Source: Pseudomonas multiresinivorans | Lineage (GTDB): Bacteria; Pseudomonadota; Gammaproteobacteria; Pseudomonadales; Pseudomonadaceae | DNA length: 64,000 nucleotides | Reading direction: 5' to 3' | Assembly: GCF_012971725.1 (NCBI RefSeq) | Contig: NZ_CP048833.1 | Location: 1,364,001-1,428,000 of the forward strand | Shown: one piece after another, positions 45,104 through 53,842 of the stretch | How the letters are laid out: each line of letters opens with the position of its first letter | Position numbering within the stretch: the stretch's first letter is position 1 | Program-made: the position numbers and the translations under genes | The notes under the pieces: generated by a model | Told to the model about the DNA's origin: nothing | What the model saw: only the letters and a program-made list of their open reading frames with translations | Databases searched by the model: none

Positions 45104-45697
45104 TCATTGCGGGATGAAGTAGCCGCGCACGCCGGTCATGATGATCTGCGCGGCGAGGGCGCAGACGAACAGCCCCATCAGGCGGCTGACGATCATCAGG
45201 CCCTGCTCGCCGAGGACCTTCTCGATCTTGTCGGAGAGGTAGAGCGTCACACCCACGGTCAGGCAGGCCAGGAAGATCGCCGCCAGGGCCAGCAGCTTGT
45301 GCTCCCAGTCCTGGTTCACGCCCATCACCAGCAGCGCACCGATGGTGCCGGGGCCGACGGTGATGGGGATGGTCAGCGGGACGATGGTGACGTCCTGTTG
45401 CACATTGTCCGCCTGCACTGCCGAGCGCCCTTGCGCCATGCCCAGGGCGGAGATGAACAGCACCGAGCCCGCGCCGATGCGGAAGGCGTCGGCGGTGATG
45501 CCGAAGAGCGTGAAGATGTAGCGGCCGAACAGATACAGCAACACGCTGGCGATCAGCGCCGCCAGGGCCACGCGCCAGGCCATGCGCTTGCGGTCGCGCG
45601 GGGCGAAGCCGCGGTTCAGGCTGATGAAGCAGGAGAGCACGAAGAAGGGGCTGTAGAGCACCAGCATCTTCAGGTACACGCTGAACATCGCTTGCAT
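45104..45697 (-). CDS. MarC family inner-membrane protein
   Basis: 197 residues from ATG 45697 (MQAMFSVYLKML). Six hydrophobic spans, with PLTIPITVGPGTIGALLVMG and RLMGLFVCALAAQII as in the MarC/YhgN (UPF0056) family. Role unknown despite the old 'multiple antibiotic resistance' name. Stands between the urt operon and retS. Confidence 0.88.
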   Translation of the reverse strand: MQAMFSVYLKMLVLYSPFFVLSCFISLNRGFAPRDRKRMAWRVALAALIASVLLYLFGRYIFTLFGITADAFRIGAGSVLFISALGMAQGRSAVQADNVQQDVTIVPLTIPITVGPGTIGALLVMGVNQDWEHKLLALAAIFLACLTVGVTLYLSDKIEKVLGEQGLMIVSRLMGLFVCALAAQIIMTGVRGYFIPQ

Positions 45698-45808
45698 GGG
45701 AACGACTCGTCCGGATTGAGAGGGCGCGGCTGGGCAAAGCATAGCGGGTGGGGCGGCGGGTGGCATTGCGGCGGGGCAAGTCACGCACGCGACGCCTGAA
45801 TCGTGGGT

Positions 45809-45881
45809 AGGAGCGGACTCTGTCCGCGATCGATTCCGCATCGCGCCGGGGGCCAATCGCGGACGGAGTCCGCTCCTACGC
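45809..45881. repeat. REP inverted pair (type 2)
   Basis: GTAGGAGCGGACTCTGTCCG and mirrored GGACGGAGTCCGCTCCTACG; first of three REP pairs filling the 439-bp marC-retS gap, in which no gene is seen. Confidence 0.88.
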
Positions 45882-45900
45882 TCAGATTTGATCCGTGCTT

Positions 45901-45996
45901 GCAGGAGCGAGGGGGACGCCATCGTCATTGCTCGCGAACGGACTTGCCGGCGGCATCAGAGTTGAGCGGGTTCGCGAGCAAGCTCGCTCCTACAAG
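45901..45996. repeat. REP pair (type 1) with a variant left arm
   Basis: The left arm reads GCAGGAGCGAG then GGGGACGCCATCGTCATT then GCTCGCGAAC, so ~18 extra bases sit where the arm normally turns; the right arm GTTCGCGAGCAAGCTCGCTC is standard. Confidence 0.75.
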
Positions 45997-46031
45997 GCTA
46001 TCTGGCAACCCGGCACGGTGTTTGATTCATG

Positions 46032-46106
46032 GGTAGGAGCGGACTTTGTCCGCGATCGTTTTCGCATCGCACCGGGGGCCAATCGCGGACGGAGTCCGCT
46101 CCTACG
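46032..46106. repeat. REP inverted pair (type 2)
   Basis: GTAGGAGCGGACTTTGTCCG and its mirror ending 46106, almost identical to the pair at 45809, suggesting local duplication. Confidence 0.88.
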
Positions 46107-46136
46107 CCAAGGGATAAACCGTGCGAAATACCGGAG

Positions 46137-48947
46137 TCAGGAGGGAAGGGCGTCGCTCTGCTGCTGGCGCAGGCGGCGATCACGCTCGCCGACCCAGTAG
46201 GCCACCAGCTCGCGCAGTTGCGACAGCTCCACCGGCTTGGCCATGTGCCCGTCCATGCCCACCAGTCGCGCGCGCTCCTTGTGCTCGCTGAGGATGTGCG
46301 CGGTGAGCGCCACCACCGGGGTGTGCGGGCGGTGCTCGCTGGCTTCCCAGGCGCGCAGGCGCTCGGTGGCGGAGAAGCCGTCGAGTACCGGCATCTCGCA
46401 GTCCATCAGCACCAGGTCGTACTGGGTGGACTTCATCGCGGCCAGGGCTTCCTCGCCATTGCTGGCGGTATCCGGTTGCAGGTTGAGCTTGCTCAGCATG
46501 CCGCGGATGACCTTGGTGGAAATGCTGTTGTCCTCGGCGACGAGGATGCGGAAGTCGCTCGGCGGCACGTTGGACACCGGCTCGCTGGCCGCCCCGAGGT
46601 AGTTGCTCACGCCGCTCGGCCCGCGCTGGGACAGCTCTTCGGCCAAGGTCGCCTTGAGCGTATAGCCGGCCACCGGCTTGGCCAGGATGCGTTTGATCCC
46701 GGCGTTGCGCGCGATGATCTTGCTCGGTGCGTTGCTGATGCCGGTGAGCATGATCAGCAGGATGTCGTGGTTGAGGTTCGGGTCTTCCTGGATCTTGGTG
46801 GCCAGTTGCATGCCGGTCATACCGGGCATGTCCTGGTCCAGCAGGACCACGTCGAAGTACTCGCGCAGGTGCGCTTTGGTGCGCAACTGAGCCAGCGCCT
46901 CCTTGCCCGAAGATACCGCGCTGACATTCATGCCCCAGGCGCTGCACTGCTGCACCACCACTTTGCGGCAGGTCTGGTTGTCGTCCACCACCAGCAGGCG
47001 TGCGCCCTGCAGTGGGCCATCGAGGTCGGCGCCGGCCTGGTCGATCTGCTGCGGGTCCAGTGGCAGGCTGAGCCACAACAGGTTGCCCGCGCCTTCGGCG
47101 CTGTTGCCGCTCTCGATGCCGCTCTCTATTCCAAAATCGCCCGACATCAGACGGATCAACTGGCGCGCGATGATCAGGCCGAGGCGGCTGCTGATGCGGG
47201 TGGCGGAGAGGAAGTCGCGGCTGTGCAGTTCGGCAGTGAGCAGGGCCTGGCGGTCGGCGCTGTCCAGTGGGCGGCCGCTGTCCTGCACGGCAATGCGCAG
47301 GCGCGGGCGCTCCGCTGGGCCGTCGAGGGCGACGACGAGGAGGATCTCGCCCTCGTCGGTCTGCTTGAAGGCATTGTCCAGCAGGCTCAGCACGGCCTGG
47401 CGCAGGCGCGTCGGGTCGCCACTGATGATGCGTGGCACTTGCGGCTGGGTGAAGCTGATCAGCTCGACCTTCTGCTGTTCGGCCTTGGCGCGGAAGATCG
47501 CCAGGCAGTCCTCGATCAGCGCGCCGAGGTCGAACTGCACCTCGTCCAGTTCGATCTGCCCGGACTCCAGCTTGGAGATGTCGAGGATCTCGTTGATCAG
47601 CGAGAGCAACTCGTTGCCCGCACTGTGGATGGTCTGCACGTAGTCGCGCTGCTTGGCCGAGAGCGGGGTGCCGAGCAGCAGCTCGGTCATGCCCAGCACG
47701 CCGTTCATGGGGGTGCGGATCTCGTGGCTGATCTTGGCCAGGAAGTCGCCCTTGGCCTTGAGTTCGGCGACGTTGGCGGCACGCACGCGGCTGGCGGCGA
47801 AGTGGTCGTTCTGGATTTTCCGCTGGCGTTCGGCCAGGGCCAGGCTGAGCAGGAAGCCGACCACCGCCGAAAGCCCCAGCAGGCCGCTGCCGAGCCAGTC
47901 GGTACGGGTCGCCACGTAGCCCAGCAGCGACGGCAGGCACAGGCACCAGATCACGACGAAGAGGCTCATGCCGATAGCGAACAGGCGCGCCGGCCGGTAG
48001 GCGTGGATCCAGTAGTAGACCGCAACGCCGAGCATGCCCAGGGTCACCAGGGTGATCAGCCCGTACACCAGGCTGCTGACGGACAGGGAGAACAGCAGGT
48101 TGAGCGCGACGCCCAGCACCACGAGCGCGGCGGTGCCGCCCAGCAGCAGGCGCCTGAGCGGCAGGCGCGGGCTGAGGCCTGAGAAGAAGCTGGCGGTATA
48201 GCCCAGCGCGCAGAACAGCGTCACCACCAGGCAGGCCAGGGCAGCCATCGGTTGCAGCGACTGGCTGTTGCCGTACCAGGGGCTGAGCAGGCCGAACAGA
48301 TTGAGGCAGGCCAGCAGCAGGCTGGCGTGTACGCCGGCCAGCCACAGTCCGCTGGCAACGCGGGTGTAGGCGAAGCGCACGAGGTTGTAGGCCAGCAGCA
48401 TGGCCAGGCAGCCGATCAGCACGCCGAAGTGCAGCGGGCGCTGGTCGTTGCTCGGCTGGCCGGCGGCCTCGATGCTGATGTTCGGCCGCAGCGGCATCGT
48501 CGAGGCGAGGCGCAGGTAGAGGTCCAGCGGCTCAGCGGCGGCACGCAGGGGGATTACCAAGTCACTGTTGAGCAGCGGGCGCTGCACCGGGGAGAGGTTG
48601 CCGGCGCTCTTCTGCTCGAGCACCTTCTGCCCGTCGAGGATGAACATCTCGAAGCTGTCCAGGCTCGGTGCGAACAGGCGCAGCTGCTGGGGCTCGTCGT
48701 TGGCTGGAAGACGGAAGTGCAGCCAGGTCGCGCCGGGGCCGGCGGGGGCGTGCAGGTCGCTGATGTCGAGGGGGCTGAAGAGGGTGCGGTAGCGCGGGGA
48801 GATCACGTCCTGCAGCTGCAGGCGGGCGTCACTGTCGTGGAGCTGGGACCAGCCGGGATCCTGGCTTGCCGCGTAGGTCGGAAGACAGACCAGAGCGGCC
48901 AGCAGCAAGCTGACGAGGAGTCCTGTGGCAGTCCAGAGCCGACGCAC
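46137..48947 (-). CDS. retS: hybrid sensor kinase RetS
   Basis: 936 residues (P. aeruginosa RetS about 942) from GTG 48947, which has AAGGGA upstream; earlier in-frame starts have no support. Order: signal peptide (1-27), 7TMR-DISM periplasmic domain, seven membrane spans (about 190-385), HisKA with SHEIRTPMNGVLG (His near 408), ATPase domain, two receiver domains with Asp near 704 (LLDQDMPG) and 849 (LMDCEMPVLDG). The ATPase G1/G2 boxes read QDSGRPL and SSRLGLIIA, lacking typical glycines. RetS inhibits GacS and so controls biofilm/acute switches. Flanked by purD and the MarC gene as in P. aeruginosa. Confidence 0.95.
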   Translation of the reverse strand: MRRLWTATGLLVSLLLAALVCLPTYAASQDPGWSQLHDSDARLQLQDVISPRYRTLFSPLDISDLHAPAGPGATWLHFRLPANDEPQQLRLFAPSLDSFEMFILDGQKVLEQKSAGNLSPVQRPLLNSDLVIPLRAAAEPLDLYLRLASTMPLRPNISIEAAGQPSNDQRPLHFGVLIGCLAMLLAYNLVRFAYTRVASGLWLAGVHASLLLACLNLFGLLSPWYGNSQSLQPMAALACLVVTLFCALGYTASFFSGLSPRLPLRRLLLGGTAALVVLGVALNLLFSLSVSSLVYGLITLVTLGMLGVAVYYWIHAYRPARLFAIGMSLFVVIWCLCLPSLLGYVATRTDWLGSGLLGLSAVVGFLLSLALAERQRKIQNDHFAASRVRAANVAELKAKGDFLAKISHEIRTPMNGVLGMTELLLGTPLSAKQRDYVQTIHSAGNELLSLINEILDISKLESGQIELDEVQFDLGALIEDCLAIFRAKAEQQKVELISFTQPQVPRIISGDPTRLRQAVLSLLDNAFKQTDEGEILLVVALDGPAERPRLRIAVQDSGRPLDSADRQALLTAELHSRDFLSATRISSRLGLIIARQLIRLMSGDFGIESGIESGNSAEGAGNLLWLSLPLDPQQIDQAGADLDGPLQGARLLVVDDNQTCRKVVVQQCSAWGMNVSAVSSGKEALAQLRTKAHLREYFDVVLLDQDMPGMTGMQLATKIQEDPNLNHDILLIMLTGISNAPSKIIARNAGIKRILAKPVAGYTLKATLAEELSQRGPSGVSNYLGAASEPVSNVPPSDFRILVAEDNSISTKVIRGMLSKLNLQPDTASNGEEALAAMKSTQYDLVLMDCEMPVLDGFSATERLRAWEASEHRPHTPVVALTAHILSEHKERARLVGMDGHMAKPVELSQLRELVAYWVGERDRRLRQQQSDALPS

Positions 48948-49036
48948 GGCGAAGTCCCTTCGGTAGTGAGTGGGCGGATTATAGCCAAGTGTGCTGAAGG
49001 CCGTAATCCACCCGTGCACGCGGGGACCGGTGCAGC

Positions 49037-49062
49037 GGAGGCGTCCGACGAGGGACGCCTCC
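49037..49062 (-). terminator. hairpin after purD
   Basis: GGAGGCGTCC-GACGAG-GGACGCCTCC, 10-bp stem 11 bases past the purD stop; no clear T tract. Confidence 0.65.
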
Positions 49063-49072
49063 GGCCGTCGGA

Positions 49073-50362
49073 TCAGCCTTCGCCGCGCTCGCGGGCGATG
49101 GCGCGATAACCGATGTCGGTGCGGTAGAAGCTGCCGTTCCAGCGAATCTTCTCGGCCAGGCGGTAAGCCTGTTGCTGCGCGGAGGAAACGGTCGGGCCAA
49201 TGGCAGTGGCGCACAGCACGCGGCCGCCGGCGGTGACGATCTGGCCGTCCTTGAGCGCGGTGCCGGCGTGGAACACCTTGCCGTCGAGCTTGGCAGCTTC
49301 GTCCAGGCCATCGATGACGTCACCCTTGGCGTAGTCGCCCGGGTAGCCGCCCGCGGCGATCACCACGCCCACGGTGGGACGCGGGTCCCAGGTGGCTTCG
49401 ACCTTGTCCAGCGCCTTGGCCAGTGCAGCTTCGACCAGCAGCACCAGGGAGCTTTCCAGGCGCACCATGATCGGCTGGGTTTCCGGGTCGCCGAAGCGGC
49501 AGTTGAACTCGATGACCTTCGGCTTGCCGCTCTTGTCGATCATCAGACCGGCATACAGGAAGCCGGTGTAGACGTTGCCTTCCTCGGCCATGCCGCGCAC
49601 GGTCGGGTAGATCACTTCGTCCATCACGCGCTGGTGCACGTCGGCGGTCACCACCGGAGCGGGGGAGTAGGCACCCATGCCGCCGGTGTTCGGGCCGCTG
49701 TCGCCGTCGCCGACGCGCTTGTGGTCCTGGCTGGTGGCCATGGGCAGCACGTTCTGGCCGTCGACCATGACGATGAAGCTGGCTTCCTCGCCGTCGAGGA
49801 ACTCTTCGATCACCACGCGCGAACCGGCGTCACCGAAGGCGTTGCCGGCGAGCATGTCGCGCACGGCTTCCTCGGCTTCGGCCAGGGTCATGGCGACGAT
49901 CACGCCCTTGCCCGCGGCCAGGCCGTCGGCCTTGATCACGATGGGCGCGCCTTTCTCTTTCAGGTAGGCCAGCGCCGGCTCGACTTCGGTGAAGTTCTGG
50001 TAGTCGGCGGTGGGGATCTGGTGACGCGCGAGGAAGTCCTTGGTGAAGGCCTTGGAGCCTTCCAGCTGGGCAGCGCCGGCGGTGGGGCCGAAGATGTCCA
50101 GGCCGCGCGACCGGAACAGGTCGACCACGCCTTTGACCAGCGGTGCCTCGGGGCCGACGATGGTCAGCTGCACGTTCTTCGCGGCGAAATCAGCCAGTTC
50201 TTCCAGGGCCAGCACGTCGATGGCGACGTTCTCGCACTTGGCTTCGGTGGCGGTGCCGGCGTTGCCCGGCGCGACGAAGACCTTCTGTACGCGCGAATCC
50301 TGCGCGACCTTCCAGGCCAGCGCGTGCTCGCGACCGCCGCTGCCGATGATGAGTACGTTCAT
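49073..50362 (-). CDS. purD: phosphoribosylamine-glycine ligase
   Basis: 429 residues from ATG 50362 with AGGAGAACTCC upstream. GSGGREHALAWK opens the N domain; LAAGKGVIVA is the ATP-grasp loop and EFNCRFGDPETQ the metal-binding motif. Second step of purine synthesis. Downstream of purH on the same strand with a 238-bp structured gap. Confidence 0.97.
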   Translation of the reverse strand: MNVLIIGSGGREHALAWKVAQDSRVQKVFVAPGNAGTATEAKCENVAIDVLALEELADFAAKNVQLTIVGPEAPLVKGVVDLFRSRGLDIFGPTAGAAQLEGSKAFTKDFLARHQIPTADYQNFTEVEPALAYLKEKGAPIVIKADGLAAGKGVIVAMTLAEAEEAVRDMLAGNAFGDAGSRVVIEEFLDGEEASFIVMVDGQNVLPMATSQDHKRVGDGDSGPNTGGMGAYSPAPVVTADVHQRVMDEVIYPTVRGMAEEGNVYTGFLYAGLMIDKSGKPKVIEFNCRFGDPETQPIMVRLESSLVLLVEAALAKALDKVEATWDPRPTVGVVIAAGGYPGDYAKGDVIDGLDEAAKLDGKVFHAGTALKDGQIVTAGGRVLCATAIGPTVSSAQQQAYRLAEKIRWNGSFYRTDIGYRAIARERGEG

Positions 50363-50399
50363 TGGAGTTCTCCTGAACAGTTCCGGCATTGCCGGATCG

Positions 50400-50431
50400 T
50401 TGGGTATCGCTTCGCTCCACCCAACCTACGA
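50400..50431. repeat. single arm of the TTGGGTATCGC repeat
   Basis: TTGGGTATCGCTTCGCTCCA, same arm as at 39646 but without a partner, directly upstream of purD. Confidence 0.8.
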
Positions 50432-50503
50432 ATTCTCTACGACCGAATCACGCTTTTAACGACCCGATCTCAAGGGGCGCGATCGGGCCTGCAGATGCAA
50501 GGC

Positions 50504-50563
50504 GCCCGGCCCTTCACCCAGCGGAGTTGCCTTCTGGCAATGAGCATGGGGGAAGGGCCGGGC
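50504..50563 (-). other. long stem-loop between purH and purD
   Basis: GCCCGGCCCTTC at 50504-50515 pairs perfectly with GAAGGGCCGGGC at 50552-50563; the loop contains a second hairpin TTGCC-TTCT-GGCAA (50527-50540). There is no T tract. Could be an attenuator, mRNA stabiliser or small RNA. Confidence 0.55.
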
Positions 50564-50600
50564 AACGCCGCAGATGCGGGTCCGAGTGCGTCCTTACCGC

Positions 50601-52208
50601 TTAGTGGCGGAAGTGGCGCATGCCGGTGAAGACCATGGCAATGCCGGCTTCGTCGGCAGCGGCGATCACTTCGTTATCACGCATCGAACCACCCGGCTGG
50701 ATCACCGCGGTGATACCGGCCTTGGCGGCGTTGTCGATGCCGTCGCGGAACGGGAAGAAGGCGTCGGAAGCCATGACTGCACCCTTCACTTCCAGGCCGG
50801 CGTGCTCGGCCTTGATGGCGGCGATGCGGGCGGAGTTCACGCGGCTCATCTGTCCGGCGCCGACGCCGACGGTCTGGCGCGCCTTGGCGTAGACGATGGC
50901 GTTGGACTTGACGAACTTGGCGACTTTCCAGGCGAAGATCAGGTCGTGGATTTCCTGCTCGCTCGGGGCGCGCTGGGTGACGATCTTCAGGTCATCGGCG
51001 GTGATCATGCCGATGTCGCGGCTCTGTACCAGCAGGCCACCGTTGACGCGCTTGAAGTCCCAGCCCGGCGCACGCTCGGCCGGCCACTCGCCGCATTCCA
51101 GCAGGCGCACATTGGCCTTGGCGGCGACGACGGCGCGGGCGGCTTCGGAGATTTTCGGGGCGATGATCACTTCGACGAACTGACGCTCGACGATGGCCTG
51201 GGCGGTCTCGCCGTCCAGCTCGCGGTTGAAGGCGATGATGCCGCCGAAGGCCGACTCGGTGTCGGTGGCGTAGGCCAGGTCATAGGCCTTGCGGATGCCG
51301 CCTTCGTTCTCCGGAACCACGGCCACGCCGCACGGGTTGGCGTGCTTGACGATGACGCAGGCCGGCTTCACGAAGCTCTTCACGCACTCCAGCGCGGCGT
51401 CGGTGTCGGCCACGTTGTTGAACGACAGCTCCTTGCCCTGCAGCTGGATGGCGGTGGAGACGCTGGCCTCGCCCTTCTTCGCCTCGACGTAGAACGCCGC
51501 GCTCTGGTGCGGGTTCTCGCCGTAGCGCATCTCCTGCGCCTTGATGAACTGGCTGTTGAAGGTGCGCGGGAAGGCGCCGCGGTCAGCGGTGGACAGGGTG
51601 TCGCGCGCCTGGTCGATGGTGCCCAGGTAGTTGGCGATCATGCCGTCGTAGGCGGAGGTGTGCTCGAAGGCCTTCAGGGCCAGGTCGAAGCGCTGGGCGT
51701 AGGTCAGGCCGCCGGCCTTCAGGGCTTCGACGATGCCGGCGTAGTCACCGGCATTGACCACGATGGCGACGTCCTTGTGGTTCTTCGCCGCAGAACGAAC
51801 CATGGTCGGGCCGCCGATGTCGATGTTCTCGATGGCGGTCGGCAGGTCGCAGTCGGCCTTGGCCACGGTCGCTTCGAACGGGTAGAGGTTGACCGCCACC
51901 AGGTCGATCGGCTTGATGCCGTGCTGCTCCATCACCGCGCCGTCGAGGTCGCGACGGCCGAGGATGCCGCCGTGGATCTTCGGGTGCAGGGTCTTCACGC
52001 GGCCGTCCATCATCTCCGGGAAGCCGGTGTAGTCGGCCACTTCCACGGCGGCGATGCCATTGTCCTTGAGCAGCTTGTAGGTGCCGCCGGTGGAGAGGAT
52101 CTCCACGCCGAGGGCTGCCAGCTCACGGGCGAAATCGACGACGCCGGTCTTGTCGGAAACGCTGATCAGCGCACGGCGGACGGGCAGGCGGGTGGTTTGG
52201 TCGGTCAT
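50601..52208 (-). CDS. purH: bifunctional AICAR transformylase / IMP cyclohydrolase
   Basis: 535 residues from ATG 52208 ([16 protein letters not shown]). The N-terminal IMP cyclohydrolase ([37 protein letters not shown]) is followed by the transformylase ([36 protein letters not shown]). Catalyses the last two steps to IMP. 87 bases separate it from fis upstream. Confidence 0.97.
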   Translation of the reverse strand: MTDQTTRLPVRRALISVSDKTGVVDFARELAALGVEILSTGGTYKLLKDNGIAAVEVADYTGFPEMMDGRVKTLHPKIHGGILGRRDLDGAVMEQHGIKPIDLVAVNLYPFEATVAKADCDLPTAIENIDIGGPTMVRSAAKNHKDVAIVVNAGDYAGIVEALKAGGLTYAQRFDLALKAFEHTSAYDGMIANYLGTIDQARDTLSTADRGAFPRTFNSQFIKAQEMRYGENPHQSAAFYVEAKKGEASVSTAIQLQGKELSFNNVADTDAALECVKSFVKPACVIVKHANPCGVAVVPENEGGIRKAYDLAYATDTESAFGGIIAFNRELDGETAQAIVERQFVEVIIAPKISEAARAVVAAKANVRLLECGEWPAERAPGWDFKRVNGGLLVQSRDIGMITADDLKIVTQRAPSEQEIHDLIFAWKVAKFVKSNAIVYAKARQTVGVGAGQMSRVNSARIAAIKAEHAGLEVKGAVMASDAFFPFRDGIDNAAKAGITAVIQPGGSMRDNEVIAAADEAGIAMVFTGMRHFRH

Positions 52209-52295
52209 AACGGCTTCCACAAAGGCTTCGGGCTTTTCGCGTGTCAGGCGTGGGCCCGGCTGACCTTGCGGTCGCGGGCCCGCGCCTGCCACCTG

Positions 52296-52616
52296 TCAGA
52301 GAAGATCGTACTGCTTGAGTTTCTTGCGCAGGGTCCCGCGGTTCAGCCCCAGCAGTTCGGAGGCTTTGGTCTGGTTACCCTTCACGTGGTTCATGACGGT
52401 TTCCAGCAGCGGCGCTTCGACTTCGCAAAGCACCATGTTGTACACGTCCGTGACCGGCTGCCCTTCGAGATGGGCGAAATAGTTATGCAGTGCCTTTTCC
52501 ACGCTGTCGCGGAGGGTCTGGCCCTCCTGCGTCGGAGTGGTCAGGTGCTGTTTAAGGTTGGCGTTGTCGCTCACGGGTGTCATTCCACTCACTAATGTCT
52601 CGGTCATCGTTGTCAT
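52296..52616 (-). CDS. fis: nucleoid protein Fis
   Basis: 106 residues. The C-terminal helix-turn-helix [20 protein letters not shown] is exact for Fis; the N-terminal half gives the beta-hairpin arms and dimer helices. The ATG at 52616 overlaps the dusB stop by three bases, so translation is coupled, the classical dusB-fis arrangement. Global regulator of growth-phase genes. Confidence 0.97.
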   Translation of the reverse strand: MTTMTETLVSGMTPVSDNANLKQHLTTPTQEGQTLRDSVEKALHNYFAHLEGQPVTDVYNMVLCEVEAPLLETVMNHVKGNQTKASELLGLNRGTLRKKLKQYDLL

Positions 52617-53620
52617 GCGGCCACCCCTTCTCCGTTATTGTGGCGCTCGGCGAAGAACTGCCTGACGCTGGCGCTCTGTGCATCCGTGTCCTGCAAACGA
52701 TTGAACTGGGCGCGGAACTCCGCCGCGCCCGGTTGGGTTGCGAGGTACCAGCCCACATGCTTGCGGGCAATGCGCACACCCATTTCCTCCCCATAAAACG
52801 CATGCAATGCAGCGAGGTGTTCGAGCAGGATGCTCTGCACCTCGTGCAGACTCGGCGCCGGCAATAGCTCGCCGGTGCTCAGGTAATGATCGATCTCGCG
52901 GAAGATCCAGGGATTGCCCTGGGCGGCGCGGCCGATCAGCAGGGCATCCACGCCCGTCTGTTCGAAAACCTGCCGTGCCTTGCGCGGTGAATCGATATCA
53001 CCGTTGGCGAAGACCGGAATCGAAACCGCCTGCTTGATCGCTGCGATGGTTTCGTACTCCGCTTCGCCGGTGTAGAGGTCGGCACGGGTCCTGCCGTGTA
53101 CCGCCAGCGCCTGGATGCCGGACTGCTCGGCGATCCGCGCCACCGTCACACCGTTCTTGTTCGACCGGTCCCAACCGGTGCGAATCTTCAGGGTGACGGG
53201 AACCTCTACCGCCGCGACCACCGCCTCGAGGATGTCGGCCACCAGCCGTTCATCCTTCATCAGCGCGGAGCCCGCGGCCTTGTTGCACACCTTCTTTGCC
53301 GGACAGCCCATGTTGATGTCGATGATCTGGGCGCCGAGCTCCACATTGCGCTGGGCAGCTTCCGCGAGCATCTGCGGGTCGCCGCCGGCGATCTGCACCG
53401 AACGTGGCTGATCTTCGTTGTCGTGCTGCAGGCGCAGGCGCGACTTGCGGCTGTTCCACAGGCGGACGTCACTGGTGACCATCTCCGATACCACCATGCC
53501 GGCGCCGAGGCGGCGGCACAGCTGGCGGAACGGACGATCGGTGACGCCGGCCATCGGGGCCAGGATCAGTCTGTTGGGCAGTGTGTAGGAGCCGATGCGT
53601 ACCACCGACTGGATTTCCAT
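52613..53620 (-). CDS. dusB: tRNA-dihydrouridine synthase B
   Basis: 335 residues from ATG 53620 ([12 protein letters not shown]). [31 protein letters not shown] (catalytic Cys) and [11 protein letters not shown] are the Dus signatures. FMN enzyme reducing U to dihydrouridine in tRNA. Forms the operon with fis. Confidence 0.96.
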   Translation of the reverse strand: MEIQSVVRIGSYTLPNRLILAPMAGVTDRPFRQLCRRLGAGMVVSEMVTSDVRLWNSRKSRLRLQHDNEDQPRSVQIAGGDPQMLAEAAQRNVELGAQIIDINMGCPAKKVCNKAAGSALMKDERLVADILEAVVAAVEVPVTLKIRTGWDRSNKNGVTVARIAEQSGIQALAVHGRTRADLYTGEAEYETIAAIKQAVSIPVFANGDIDSPRKARQVFEQTGVDALLIGRAAQGNPWIFREIDHYLSTGELLPAPSLHEVQSILLEHLAALHAFYGEEMGVRIARKHVGWYLATQPGAAEFRAQFNRLQDTDAQSASVRQFFAERHNNGEGVAA

Positions 53621-53842
53621 GGTCAATGGGGCGGGAACACCGAGGCGCCGCGCGTTGTACCACTCGCGGATGCGTTTCGGAGCCTGCCACCGGTGCTAGC
53701 AAAAAAGGGAGGGCATGATACCCGCTCTCGATGACCGGATAAAGGCGATTTTGGATAAATTCTGAACAGCTTCGGGCTTAGCACCCAAGGTAGGAAGACG
53801 AGCGGAACTGGCGCTCTCAGGCGCTTTGAGCTACCCGCCGGG

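Noticed and set aside
41555..45799. A 1414-codon open frame on the + strand
   Set aside because: It lies antisense to urtB, urtA and the MarC gene, whose products have clear family motifs. Long antisense frames are common in GC-rich DNA and this one has no domain features.
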